Counted from the first letter of the stretch, positions 9,327-20,202 are shown. The stretch: DNA of 64,000 nucleotides from Nannocystis exedens (GCF_002343915.1 NZ_NETK01000001.1:9004001-9068000), one strand, 5' to 3'. Translations and numbers: made by a program. Notes: generated from the sequence alone by a model not told the origin.

Positions 9327-9943
9327 GCGGGGAGGCGAGCGTCCTGCGCGGCCCGGCGGGCCCTCTGGAGGCGATCTATCGCGCGCTCCCGGGGGCCCGC
9401 CGGGTCGCGGTGCTGTGCCACTCGCACCCGGAGTACGGCGGCAGCATGTACGACCGCGTGCTGCACCGGATCGCCTGCGGGCTGCACGCGGCCGGGGTGT
9501 CGACGCTGCGCTTCAACTTCCGCGGGGTCGAGGGCAGCGCCGGGCGCTTCGACGGCGGGGACGGCGAGGCCGAGGACGTGCGCGCGGCGATTGATCGGGC
9601 GGCGCGGGACCACGAGGAGGTCGCGCTGATCGGGTTCTCGTTCGGCGCGTGGGTCGGGCTGCGGGTCGGCGCCGGCGATCCTCGCGTCACGCGAATGGTG
9701 GGACTCGGATTGCCGGTCGACGTGTTCGAGTTCGGCTGGCTCGGCGAGCTGCGGCGGCCGCTGCTGCTGGTCCACGGGACGCGCGACGGCTGGGGCGCGA
9801 TCGAGAAGGTGCGGGCGCTGGCTGCTGCGAGCGGCGAGGCGGTGCGGCTCGTCGAGGTCCCCGGCAGCGATCACGTGTTCGCCGGTCACCTCGACGCCGC
9901 CGCGGCGCCGGCGATCGCGTTCGCGGCGGACGCTCTGCGGTGA
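9323..9943 (+). CDS. Alpha/beta hydrolase, possible thioesterase or acylhydrolase
   Basis: A compact alpha/beta-hydrolase of 206 residues. The nucleophile elbow is GFSFG with Ser106; Asp155 (HGTRDGW) and His184 (GSDHVF) complete a plausible catalytic triad. The N-terminal CHSHPEYGGSMYDRV pattern and lack of a lid domain match the small dienelactone-hydrolase-like group often annotated as acyl- or poly-hydroxyalkanoate-type hydrolases. The GTG start overlaps the ligase stop. As the last gene of the ACP operon it most likely releases the product from the carrier or edits misloaded acyl groups; this role is inference. A hairpin follows ten bases after the stop. Confidence 0.82.
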   Translation: MSGEASVLRGPAGPLEAIYRALPGARRVAVLCHSHPEYGGSMYDRVLHRIACGLHAAGVSTLRFNFRGVEGSAGRFDGGDGEAEDVRAAIDRAARDHEEVALIGFSFGAWVGLRVGAGDPRVTRMVGLGLPVDVFEFGWLGELRRPLLLVHGTRDGWGAIEKVRALAAASGEAVRLVEVPGSDHVFAGHLDAAAAPAIAFAADALR

Positions 9944-9953
9944 TTCGGCGGCG

Positions 9954-9986
9954 GACGCGTGTCGCAAAAACTCGGTGACACGCGTC
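9954..9986 (+). terminator. Hairpin after the ACP operon
   Basis: A perfect 10-bp inverted repeat, GACGCGTGTC and GACACGCGTC, encloses a 13-base loop containing a run of five A. It lies 10 bases after the hydrolase stop. There is no T-tract after the stem, as is common in GC-rich genomes, so termination is inferred from position and stem strength. Confidence 0.6.
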
Positions 9987-10227
9987 GATTCGTGGGTGCC
10001 ATTCCCGCGACACGCCCTATTGCGCGTCGGAATGCAGCTCAGGACCGCGAGGTGCGCTGCCCGCGGGCAAAATCACGAGTTTCGTGGCGCGAACTCGACG
10101 ACGTTTGTCACCAAGTGTGACAATAAAGCCTTCGTTCTGCAAACTCGACCTGACACCTTCGCGCCGGCGCCGCAGCCCGCGAGACGGCGTCTGGCGGCGG
10201 AAAATCTCCGGCGCCGACAGGATTCGG

Positions 10228-10588
10228 CCCGAGCCCGCTGGGCCCACCGGTTTCGCCACCAGGTCCGCTTCGCCGTCCACTTCAAGAAGGACGCCCCGTG
10301 GCGGCTCATCGTCTGGGACGAGGTCTTCTTCCATCTCAACGAGACGGCCTTCACCACCGAGCGCGGATTCGACCAGAACCGCGCGTTCGTCGGCCTCGGC
10401 TACGACACCAAGCCGGTGCGCGTCGAGGTCGGCTACATCAACCAGTACGTGCGCCGCTCCACGACTCCGACCAGCTGAACCACGTGCTCGCGCTGAACTT
10501 CATCATCAAGCTCGGCCACGGCAGGCACGACAAGCACGCGCCCGCGCGGCCGGCTCCGGCTCCGGTCCCGCCGCCGCCGAAGCATTGA
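10228..10588 (+). pseudogene. Truncated and frameshifted DUF2490-like copy
   Basis: From about 10238 the sequence closely parallels the C-terminal third of the intact gene at 15117-16001: both encode WAHRFR..LAV/FAV.FKKDAPW, a FFHL block, GFDQNR.FVGL.YD and VRVE.GY.NQY. The first two thirds are missing. Just after NQYVRRS a one-base frame change sends the reading frame to a stop, while the adjacent frame continues with LNHVLALNFIIKLG and a Pro-rich tail ending at 10588. It is therefore a decayed duplicate rather than a functional gene. Confidence 0.75.
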
Positions 10589-11035
10589 TGCGCCGCGCGG
10601 GCCGTTCGGGGGGGGGGCGCCCGGACGTCGCGCGAATCATCGGTGCGGTGATTCGGCTCGTGCCTCGGCCCGACGAATTCGCGGCGGCGGACGTCGCGGT
10701 CGCGGCGGGCCGGCGATCGATCGGGACGGCCCGCAGCGCTCGGCCCGGCAGCTTCGCCGCGGCGCGCCGTCGCCGAGATCGTCGCTGCGGGCCGGGGCGC
10801 TCGCGCGCCCGCGGGCCGTGGGCGGGCGGCTGGCGGGCGCCCATGCGGGCGTCGGGCTCGCGGCAGGCTCGACGTATTCGCGCGCGTGTCGATCGAAAGA
10901 TCCGCGAGAGCCGGGCACGAACGGCGTATTCGCGGATTGCGCATTATCGGCGGGGTGCGAACTCGACCACGGGCACGCCCGATTGCGTCGACAGGACGCG
11001 GCGCCGATACTCCGTCGCGAATCGAGGTTTTCATC
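10589..11035. other. Intergenic region with no supported gene
   Basis: It contains a homopolymer of about ten G at 10608-10617 and an imperfect inverted pair near 10636-10655 (GCGAATCATCGGT and GGTGATTCGG) related to the motif seen perfectly at 32211-32263. The last bases carry the ribosome-binding site GAGG for the next gene. Confidence 0.4.
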
Positions 11036-12325
11036 TTGAAGCACAACACCGACATGCTCATCGTCGGCGGCGGCACCATCGGCCTGTCGGCGGCGTACCA
11101 CGCGGCGCGGCGGGGCCTCAAGGTCACGCTGATCGACCGTTTCCCTGTGCCTCCGACCGGCGGGCCGAACGACTTCGGCAGCTCGCGCGGGCTGGAGCGC
11201 ATGTTCCGGATCCTCTACAGCCAGCAGGAGCGGGTGCGCCTGGTCGAGACCGCGTACGCGATGTGGCACGAGCTCGAGCAGCAGGTCGGCGGGGCTCCGA
11301 TCCTCGCCGAGCAGGATCTGCTGTTCTTCGGCAACCCCGACATCTCGACGTTCGAGGGCAACATCCACGACATCGCGGCTTCGATGGATCAGCTCGGGAT
11401 CCCCTACGACAGCCTCGAGGACCCCGCGGCGATCGCAAAGCGCTACCCGATCTTTCGCCCCGAGGCGCTGCGGACCCCCGACGGGGTCCCGTACGTCGGG
11501 CTGGTGCAGAACAACGGGGCGACGATCAACGTCCAGCGGGCGTTCCAGGTGGTCCGCGGCCTGGCCGACCGGACGGGGCGGGTGAGCACGGCGGTCGGCC
11601 TGGTCACGTCGATCGCGTGCGAGCTGTCGGGCGACTGGGTGGTGACGACGGACGACGGCGCCCGATACCACGCGTCGTACCTGGTGCTGTGCCCCGGGGT
11701 GTGGCTGGGCGGGCTCCTGGCCCAATTCGGCCTGGCGCCCGCGAGCAAGGCCGGGGCCGCGTGGTCGATCTGGCAGATGAGCCTCGCCTACTTCCCGCGC
11801 GCGGCCGGCTCGTCGGTGCACTGGCCGATCTGGTACGAGTTCGGCAACACGAAGACCGACGCCGACCGCCTGTTCTACGGCTTCCCCGACGTCGGCTTCA
11901 CGCCGGACACGACCGGTCGGCTGAAGATCAGCGCCGATTATACATACTCCACCTTCACCGACCCGGCGGCGGCGACGCGCGTGCCCGACCCGCGGCTCAT
12001 CGGCGACATCCAGGCCCACCTCCGCGAGCTGCTCCAGCCCGGGGTCCTCGACATCGACCACCCGACGCTCGAGCAGGCCTGCCTGTATTCGATGAGCCCC
12101 GACGGCGACATGGTCCTCGGGCGGATCCCCGTCGCGCCCGAGGTCGAGCAGTTCTGGCCCAACGCGGCCCTGTTCTGCATGGCGAGCGGGCGCGGCTTCA
12201 AATACACGCCGCTGTTCGGGCGCGTCCTCGTCGACCTGGCGACGACGGGGAAGACCGCGTATCAGGCCGACCTCTCGGACTTCAGCACGACCCGCGCCGG
12301 GATCTTCCAGCGCCTGTCGGGCTGA
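11036..12325 (+). CDS. FAD-dependent amine oxidase, sarcosine-oxidase (DAO) type
   Basis: A 429-residue flavoprotein that begins with the dinucleotide-binding motif LIVGGGTIGLSAAYHAARRG ending in an acidic residue (LID). GSSRGLERMFRILYSQ matches the flavin-contact loop of monomeric sarcosine oxidase and N-methyl amino acid oxidases, and MSPDGDMVLGRIPV with GRGFKYTPLFGRVLVDL is the C-terminal FAD-binding block. The enzyme should oxidise a secondary or primary amine to an imine with hydrogen peroxide release. The start is probably the TTG at 11036 with GAGG eight bases upstream; an ATG at 11054 is an alternative. It converges on a second flavin amine oxidase with a hairpin between them. Confidence 0.85.
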   Translation: MKHNTDMLIVGGGTIGLSAAYHAARRGLKVTLIDRFPVPPTGGPNDFGSSRGLERMFRILYSQQERVRLVETAYAMWHELEQQVGGAPILAEQDLLFFGNPDISTFEGNIHDIAASMDQLGIPYDSLEDPAAIAKRYPIFRPEALRTPDGVPYVGLVQNNGATINVQRAFQVVRGLADRTGRVSTAVGLVTSIACELSGDWVVTTDDGARYHASYLVLCPGVWLGGLLAQFGLAPASKAGAAWSIWQMSLAYFPRAAGSSVHWPIWYEFGNTKTDADRLFYGFPDVGFTPDTTGRLKISADYTYSTFTDPAAATRVPDPRLIGDIQAHLRELLQPGVLDIDHPTLEQACLYSMSPDGDMVLGRIPVAPEVEQFWPNAALFCMASGRGFKYTPLFGRVLVDLATTGKTAYQADLSDFSTTRAGIFQRLSG

Positions 12326-12332
12326 GGCGAGA

Positions 12333-12356
12333 CGGCGAGCCGGCGACGGCTCGCCG
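12333..12356. terminator. Bidirectional hairpin between two oxidase genes
   Basis: A perfect 9-bp stem (CGGCGAGCC and GGCTCGCCG) with a 6-base loop lies 8 bases after the plus-strand stop and about 100 bases before the end of the convergent gene. It probably terminates at least the plus-strand oxidase. No T-tract is present. Confidence 0.5.
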
Positions 12357-12455
12357 CGTCGAATCACGAGACGTCCGCGCCTGCGGTCGACGGTTCGACG
12401 GCGAGGCCGGCGGACCGTCCTGCGAGCGCTCGCGTCGCGCTCGCGCGCCACGCGG

Positions 12456-14222
12456 TCAGGACGCGGCCGCGGGCCCGTCGCACCCGCAGATCAGCGGATA
12501 CGTGCTCGTATCGATCAGCGGCGCGAGGCCGAAGAAGTCGTTCAGCACCGACTCCGCGGTGCAGAACGCGCCCTCGACCCACGCCTGATCGTTGGAGTAG
12601 GCCGACCCGACGATGTAGATGCTGGCGTCGGGGCCGTCGGTGAGCAGGCTGGGCTTGCGGACGCGCTGCATGACGTCGCAGATGTCGTAGTGCGCGGCCC
12701 AGGCGTGATAGCCGGCGCCGAACGGGTTCAGACCCCAGTCCATGAACACGGTCTCGAGCGGCTCGGGCACGCTGCTGGCGTCGGCGTCGGGGCCGTAATG
12801 CACGCGCGCGAGCAGGGCGCGGAGCATGCCGACCATCGACGCGGTGGCCCGCCGCGGGCCGTGCAGCGGCTGCAGGTCGCGGGTCCGCGGGATCTCGCGA
12901 TCCACCTCGGGGCCGAGCTCGAGCTCGGCCCAGAATTTGACGAAGCGCTCGTCGTCGTAGCTGGCCAGGAGGCCATAGACCGGCCTGTCCTTGTTCGCCC
13001 CGTTGTCGCCGAAGTAGTAGATCTGGCGCAGGGCGGTGTCGGTGATCGTCGGCCCGAACACGTTCTCCGTGGCCCCGCCGTCGCCGACGAGGTGCGGCGG
13101 GAAGCGGCTGTCCTTCCACCATTCCCGGGCGAAGAACATGGCGATCTTGTACGAGGGCTGCTTGATCACCGACTCGCGGTACAGCGGCACCTTGCCGGCG
13201 TTGAGCACGTCGCCCTCGACGCCCGCGTAACGCGAGGCGTCGGCCACGAGGTCGAGCGACTGCGGCGGGAGGGCGAGGAACGCGTGATCGGTGGTCCGGG
13301 CCGGGCCGGGGTGGTCGGGGCGCCCGCGCGAGGCGGTGCGGTAGGTGACGACGCCGCCGGGGGCGGTGATCGAGTGGAGGCGCTCGCCGGGGTGCCATTC
13401 GAACCGTACGCCACGCTCGGCGCAGGCGCTGCGGACCCGCTCGAACATCCTGGCGAACAGGCTCGAATAGCCGGTCTTCAGGGTCTTGAAGCTGCCGCCG
13501 GGCGCGAACTCGCCGTTATAGATCAGCGCGTCGGCCGAGTTCCAGTTGATCACGTTGGAGGTGTACCCGCCGCCGTCGTCGGCGTAGTCGTAGCCCTCGT
13601 TGCCGAGCACGTCGGCCAGCAGGTTCCAGTAGCCGATGTCGCGCAGGCGCTGGCGCGGCTGGAACACGTGCGAGGTGTAGGTCGCGGGCAGCCGGGCGGA
13701 GCGGTAGAAGGCGCACTGCCTGGCGCGCGTGTCGGGCTTCAGCGCGGGGTCGATCGCCGCGCCGGCGACGTACGCGAGCGCGTCGTCGGGCGGCCGCGCG
13801 GACAGCCCGTCGGCGGTGTTGTAGGGGGCAGGGTGGTTGCGGTCGATGTCGTTCGAGTAGAAGTTGCGCGCGCGCAGGAAGAACAGCGGGTTCGTGGTCG
13901 TCCGGAACGGCACCGATTCGCCGGTGAGGCCGACCCGATCGATGACGGTGGTGACGAGGCGGTGGCCGCTCCCGTCGGGCGTGCCGTCCCATTCGAGGTA
14001 GCGCATGCCGCCGACCTCGATGTACGCGTTGCGGGGGTCGTTCTGGTAATGGTAGGTGCAGATCCGGCCGGCGGCCGCGCGCGTACCGTTGTCGTCGCCG
14101 CCGAACCGGTACTGGCCCCAGTCGTAGAACTCGATGGTGTCACCGGCGGCGGCGCTGTCGGCGAGGCGCCACGCCGTGTAGAGCCCGCCAGGGCCCGCGC
14201 CGAAGATGCTGTACGTGGTCAT
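12456..14222 (-). CDS. Flavin-containing amine / L-amino-acid oxidase-like protein
   Basis: A large flavoprotein of 588 residues starting MTTYSIFGAGPGGLYTAWRL, a classic N-terminal FAD-binding fold. The C-terminal part has MDWGLNPFGAGYHAWAAHYD and IYIVGSAYSNDQAWVEGAFC, the isoalloxazine-contact region of amine oxidases where substrate and flavin meet. The long middle insert is unlike monoamine oxidases of animals and resembles bacterial L-amino-acid oxidases; the amino-acid substrate cannot be told. The ATG at 14222 has GAGGAG six bases upstream, and there is no signal peptide, so it is probably cytoplasmic unless cryptically exported. It is transcribed toward the other oxidase. Confidence 0.82.
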   Translation of the reverse strand: MTTYSIFGAGPGGLYTAWRLADSAAAGDTIEFYDWGQYRFGGDDNGTRAAAGRICTYHYQNDPRNAYIEVGGMRYLEWDGTPDGSGHRLVTTVIDRVGLTGESVPFRTTTNPLFFLRARNFYSNDIDRNHPAPYNTADGLSARPPDDALAYVAGAAIDPALKPDTRARQCAFYRSARLPATYTSHVFQPRQRLRDIGYWNLLADVLGNEGYDYADDGGGYTSNVINWNSADALIYNGEFAPGGSFKTLKTGYSSLFARMFERVRSACAERGVRFEWHPGERLHSITAPGGVVTYRTASRGRPDHPGPARTTDHAFLALPPQSLDLVADASRYAGVEGDVLNAGKVPLYRESVIKQPSYKIAMFFAREWWKDSRFPPHLVGDGGATENVFGPTITDTALRQIYYFGDNGANKDRPVYGLLASYDDERFVKFWAELELGPEVDREIPRTRDLQPLHGPRRATASMVGMLRALLARVHYGPDADASSVPEPLETVFMDWGLNPFGAGYHAWAAHYDICDVMQRVRKPSLLTDGPDASIYIVGSAYSNDQAWVEGAFCTAESVLNDFFGLAPLIDTSTYPLICGCDGPAAAS

Positions 14223-14540
14223 GCGAAACTCCTCGTGCCTCGCGCGGATCTGCGCGAGGGTGCGTATCCAAAGACGAGGCGCAGTATCCCGGGGCCGTCG
14301 CGTCGGCGCAACGATGAATTGATGGGGTGCGCGTTCACGCCGGGCGAATGCGTCGTGGGCGGGCGCCGCGTGGGCGCCCATCGTGTGGTGGAACCCCCGG
14401 CGCCCGCGCGACCTCGGCCGCCGGCGCGAAGGGTCGCGCTTGCCGGGTCGGTTCGCGTCGTGTACCTTGCCGAACCAGGTGAGCCGCGCGTGGTCATGCC
14501 GGTGGATGCATGCCACGCGTGTGCCTGAAGGAGACGACGA

Positions 14541-14867
14541 ATGTCGAGCCCGAATCTACTCACGTTCACGGATCAGAACTTCGCCAGCGAGGTCCTCCAG
14601 TCGCCGATCCCCGTCTTGGTGGATTACTCGGCGGTCTGGTGCGAACTCAACAAGGCGCTCCTCCCGATCGTAGAACGGATCGCCGACGACTTCGCCGGCA
14701 GAGTCCGGGTCGGCGTGCTGGACATCGATGACTCTCCCGGGACCCCGAAGCAGTACGGTGTCCGCTCCGTCCCGACCTGCATGGTCTTCAGGGACGGGCA
14801 GAAGGTGGGCGCGATCGCGGGCCTGACGGACCGCGAACAGCTGCTCGAGCTGCTGGGCCTGGAATAG
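14541..14867 (+). CDS. Thioredoxin-fold protein with monothiol active site (WCELN)
   Basis: A 108-residue protein that is thioredoxin-like throughout: VLVDYSAVWC, the VRVGVLDIDDSPGTPKQYGV strand-helix, and the cis-proline loop SVPTCMVF with Pro78. The usual WCGPC is WCELN here, so Cys34 is kept but the resolving cysteine is Asn37; an extra Cys80 follows the cis-proline. It therefore cannot make the normal intramolecular disulfide with position 37, and may act as a monothiol oxidoreductase, a chaperone-like binder, or use Cys80. AAGGAG lies seven bases before the ATG. It sits alone between a flavin oxidase (divergent) and the DUF2490-like gene. Confidence 0.85.
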   Translation: MSSPNLLTFTDQNFASEVLQSPIPVLVDYSAVWCELNKALLPIVERIADDFAGRVRVGVLDIDDSPGTPKQYGVRSVPTCMVFRDGQKVGAIAGLTDREQLLELLGLE

Positions 14868-15116
14868 CTGCAGGCGAGCCCGCGAGCTCGCCCGTCGCCG
14901 TCGCCTCAGTGACAGTATTCGCTCGTGTCAGCGGCGCGGCGTGCGGCGCGTGAGACGTGCCGTTCGCTCGCCCGAAGGGCGCTGCGGCGGCTGCGCAGGA
15001 GCTGGCGGCTCTGGCGAATCACCGGTCTGCGGCGGGCCGCCGGCGCGATTGCGCGCGATGTCCCGGTCGTCGCGGCGGGGTCGGGCCTTGTTGGTCGGCC
15101 CCGTGCCGGGGCTGCC

Positions 15117-16001
15117 ATGATTCGCCGCTCCTCGCGCCTGCTCCCGCTCGCCGTCGGCGTCGCCGCGTTGCTCGCCGCCGGCCGGGCGCGCGCGACGACG
15201 CCGCCCGAGCCGGACCTGGGGATGTGGAATCAGGTGATGCTCGACATCAACCTCGACGCGAAGGCCAGGGGCCTGCGCCTCGCGCTCGACTTCCACCTGC
15301 GGCGGATGAACTCGCCGCTGCAATACGTGAGGGACATGGCGGGGCACGTCGTCGAGACGCGGCAGAACCCCAACACGTTCGTCGTGGTGCGCCCGGCGAT
15401 CGGCTATATGTGGGCCAAGTGGGGCGGGCTGTTCGTCGGGTACATCTGGCTGCCCGATTACTTCGACGACCCGGTGTTCGCGCGCGCCCGCAACGTCGAC
15501 GAGCACCGCGCCTACACCCAGTTGACGCTGCGCTGGGCGGTGGAGGGCCGCTTCGACATCAACTGGCGCAACCGCGTGGAGCACCGGATCCGCACCCACG
15601 GCCTCGGCAGCGACGACGTGATCGACGGCGTGCCGCAGACCATGGGCATGAGCCGCTGGGCCCACCGGTTCCGCCAGCAGCTCCGCCTGGCCGTCAACTT
15701 CAAGAAAGACGCGCCCTGGCAGCTCCTGATCTACGACGAGTTCTTCTTCCACTTGACCCGCACCGCGTATACCGAGCCCGGCTTCGATCAGAACCGGATC
15801 TTCGTCGGCCTCGCCTACGACGCCAGGGCGGTCCGCGTCGAGTTCGGCTACCTCAATCAGTACATCGTCCGCCCGCGCGACCCCGACAACAACAATCATT
15901 TGTTCTCGATGGCCTTCATCATCAAGCTGGCCCCGGGACAAAGAGCCAGGCCCGCAGCCGCGCCGGCGGCGCCCGCTCCGGGCGCGCCCGCGCCGAGGTG
16001 A
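15117..16001 (+). CDS. Secreted/outer-membrane DUF2490-like protein
   Basis: An N-terminal signal peptide (LLPLAVGVAALLAAGRARA) precedes a 270-residue mature protein. Repeated alternating strands such as MWNQVMLDINLDAK, FVGYIWLPDYF, YTQLTLRWAVEGRFDINWRN and RVEFGYLNQYIV, and a final strand before a Pro/Ala tail, fit the DUF2490 outer-membrane barrel family. The C-terminal tail is disordered. The ATG at 15117 is chosen because it places the signal peptide first; the frame is open further upstream. A decayed copy lies at 10228-10588. Function is unknown; family members are often called alginate- or porin-like only by shape. Confidence 0.75.
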   Translation: MIRRSSRLLPLAVGVAALLAAGRARATTPPEPDLGMWNQVMLDINLDAKARGLRLALDFHLRRMNSPLQYVRDMAGHVVETRQNPNTFVVVRPAIGYMWAKWGGLFVGYIWLPDYFDDPVFARARNVDEHRAYTQLTLRWAVEGRFDINWRNRVEHRIRTHGLGSDDVIDGVPQTMGMSRWAHRFRQQLRLAVNFKKDAPWQLLIYDEFFFHLTRTAYTEPGFDQNRIFVGLAYDARAVRVEFGYLNQYIVRPRDPDNNNHLFSMAFIIKLAPGQRARPAAAPAAPAPGAPAPR

Positions 16002-16373
16002 CGGGCGCCGCGGGGGCGGGCAGGGGCGCGCGGCGAATGTGCGGTCCGTCGCGGCCGCCGAGGCCGACGCGGGCGGATCGTCGGCGCGGGATGGCGCCGA
16101 TCGGGCGAATCACCCCGGTGCTCGCAATGCGCGGGCCGCCGGCGCCGACGCGAAGGCGCGCGTCGGCTGCGATCCCCGTCACGGTCGGCGAGGGGCGAAA
16201 TCATGGCAGTCGGTGTGACGGCTCGGGCTTCCGCCGAGGCGGGCGCCGCGCGGTCGAGGTCGCCGGCGAATCGGCGGAGGGGCGGCCTCGCGTACGCCTG
16301 TCCGGCGAGGTCTCCGCCGCCGCCGATGCTCGAGCGCACGTTCTTTGCGGGCGAGGCGTTCCAAAGAGCGGTC
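16002..16373. other. Intergenic region with no supported gene
   Basis: No ORF with coding character. A near-copy of the dispersed motif (GCGAATCACCCCGGT) is present at about 16104. The promoter of the DUF1592 operon should be here. Confidence 0.35.
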
Positions 16374-18067
<1,694 letters not shown>

Positions 18068-18071
<4 letters not shown>

Positions 18072-19429
18072 AGAAATCCACCCTGTCCCGTCGTGCCGTG
18101 CTCAAGGGCGTCGGCGGCGCCTGCCTCGCGCTGCCGCTCCTCGACATCATGGGCGGCTGCCAAGGCGACCTCGCCGCGGGGCCGCAGCAGCTCCGCGCCG
18201 GCAGCGGCGCGCCCAAGCGCTTCGTCGTGTTCTGGACGCCGAACGGCACCATCATGCAGCACTGGCGCCCGAGCGGCAGCGAGTCGTCGTTCACGCTGCC
18301 GCGGATCTTGAAGCCGCTCGAGCCGTACCAGAAGGACATCCTCGTCCTCGACGGGGTCGACGAATTGTCGGCCTACAAGGGCCCCGGCGACGCGCACCAG
18401 AAGGGCACCGGCCAGTCGCTGACCGCCACCGAATTGCAGGAGGGCGACTTCCCCGGCGACGCCGGGCTGTCGGCCGGCTGGGCCGACGGCATCTCGGTCG
18501 ACCAGGCGATCGCCGACGTCGTCGGCCTGGAGACCAAGTTCCGCTCGCTCGAGCTCGGCGTCTACGTGTACGGCGCCAACGTCGGCTCGCGGATCTCGTA
18601 CCGCGGCCCGGCCCAGCCGATCCCGCCGGAGAACGACCCGGCCGCGGCGTTCGCCCGGCTCTTCGGCGACCTCGAGAGCGACCCGGAGGCGCAGGCGCGC
18701 CGGGTCGCCGAGCGGCGGATCGTCCTCGACGCGGTCGCCGACGATTACCAGCGGCTGATCAAGAAGGTCGGCGCGAGCGACCGGATCAAGCTCGAGGCCC
18801 ACCTCGCGGCGGTGCGCGACATCGAGATGCGGCTCGAGACCGGCGGGACGCTCGGCGGCGCCTGCGAGCCGCCGATGCTCGGCGAGGTCGCCGACCCGCT
18901 CAAGGTCGCCAACATCCCCAAGACCGGCAAGCTGCAGATGGACCTGCTGGCGATGGCGCTGGCCTGCGACCTCACCCGCGTGGCCTCGATCATGTGGACC
19001 AACTCGGCCACCGCCAAGCCGTTCCCGTGGCTCGACATCCCCGAGGGCCACCACGAGCTGGCCCACCGCGGCGACGGCGACGCCGACGCGCAGGAGAAGC
19101 TGACGAAGATCAACACCTGGTATTGTGAACAGTTCGCGTACCTGATCGAGAAGCTCAAGGCGATCCCGGAGGGCGACGGCACCGTGCTCGACAACACCCT
19201 GCTGATCTGGGTGAACGAGCACCAGAAGGGCAACGACCACGACCGCCACGAGATCCCCTACGTCCTCGCCGGCAAGGCCGGCGGCGCGATGCGGCCCGGG
19301 CGCTGGCTGCAGGTGCCCGGCGAGGTCGGCCACAACAACCTGTGGGTCGGCTGCATGAACGCGATGGGGATCGAGGCGACGACCTTCGGCAACCCGGTCT
19401 ACTGCACCGGCGCCGTCGGGCTCGGGTGA
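18068..19429 (+). CDS. DUF1552 secreted protein, Tat-type signal
   Basis: A 453-residue protein whose N-terminus LSRRAVLKGVGGACLALPLL has the twin arginine and hydrophobic core of a Tat signal, implying export in folded form. The body reads KRFVVFWTPNGTIMQHWRP, ILVLDGVD, the KGTGQSLTATEL region and SIMWTNSATAKPFPWLDIPEGHHELAH, all typical of DUF1552, a relative of the alkaline-phosphatase-like DUF1501 group. The GTG start overlaps the upstream stop by 4 bases and has AAGGAG eight bases ahead. It ends the operon before a strong hairpin. Its role is unknown. Confidence 0.88.
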
Positions 19430-19463
19430 GCGGCGCTATCCTTCGCGGCTGTCGGTGAGGACG

Positions 19464-19499
19464 ATGAAGAGACATGCTCGGGTGAGCATGTCTCTTCAT
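19464..19499. terminator. Perfect 16-bp hairpin, originally between convergent genes
   Basis: ATGAAGAGACATGCTC and GAGCATGTCTCTTCAT form a perfect 16-bp stem around a GGGT loop, 34 bases after the DUF1552 stop. If the neighbouring IS630 element is removed in thought, the hairpin lies about 26 bases after the stop of the convergent crystallin-like gene too, so it was probably a bidirectional terminator for both genes. Confidence 0.7.
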
Positions 19500-19524
19500 T
19501 CGTGTTACCGCCTGCCGCGGCTAG

Positions 19525-20202
19525 CTAGTGCTCCGACCGCGACGTAGTGATCTGGCTGATTCTGAACACCGCTCGGGCTTGCTCCTTGGTGAACCGCCAA
19601 GTGATCTTCCGCCGCCGGCGGTGGGCGTCCTTGTTCCACAGAGACGTTCGACGGCGCAGTTCGGAGAGAGAGCCGATCCGAAGCCGTCCAAGGCATTCAC
19701 GTGACCATAAGCTCGCCTCGTTCTCGGCAGGGTTGAGCCAACTCCCGTGCTTGGGAGTATAGTGCACGGTAAACCGGCTCCAAAGCTCGCGCCCCGCGTC
19801 ATCGCCGAAAGCGGTGCATAACGAGTTCTGGCGGTGGGTGTTAAGATTGTCCATGACGAGGTGAATTGTCCGCGCCGAACGATATCGTTGAGCTATCTTG
19901 CGGAGAGCCCGAGCGAACTGCTTCGCCGTGCGGTTCGGCGTCGCATAGGTCAGGTGGCGCCCTGCCTTGGGTTCGACGATGCAGAAGACATTTGCGGTTC
20001 CGCGCCGCACGTATTCATAGTCTTGACGGGCCATGCGGCCAGGTGAGGCTGGCCGGCCAGGTCGAGCGGGGTCTCGAAGCACGACCGGTCGTTCATCCAG
20101 AGCGACGACCGGCTCCGACGCGTCGGCTGGTCGCGCCAGGGTGTCGAGGACGTCGTCCATCCGCGCGACGTACTCCTCGTCGATCTGAGGAACGCACCAC
20201 AT
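19525..20202 (-). CDS. IS630 transposase, second frame (catalytic part)
   Basis: This frame encodes the DDE catalytic domain: an Asp in VVALDERPVV, the second Asp in HLVMDNLNTHR and the Glu in WLNPAENEAS after HYTPKHGS. It is normally made as a continuation of the upstream frame (20093-20665), so its own start is doubtful. Its stop codon TAG straddles the element boundary: the first two bases are the target-site TA. Confidence 0.85.
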   Translation of the reverse strand: MWCVPQIDEEYVARMDDVLDTLARPADASEPVVALDERPVVLRDPARPGRPASPGRMARQDYEYVRRGTANVFCIVEPKAGRHLTYATPNRTAKQFARALRKIAQRYRSARTIHLVMDNLNTHRQNSLCTAFGDDAGRELWSRFTVHYTPKHGSWLNPAENEASLWSRECLGRLRIGSLSELRRRTSLWNKDAHRRRRKITWRFTKEQARAVFRISQITTSRSEH

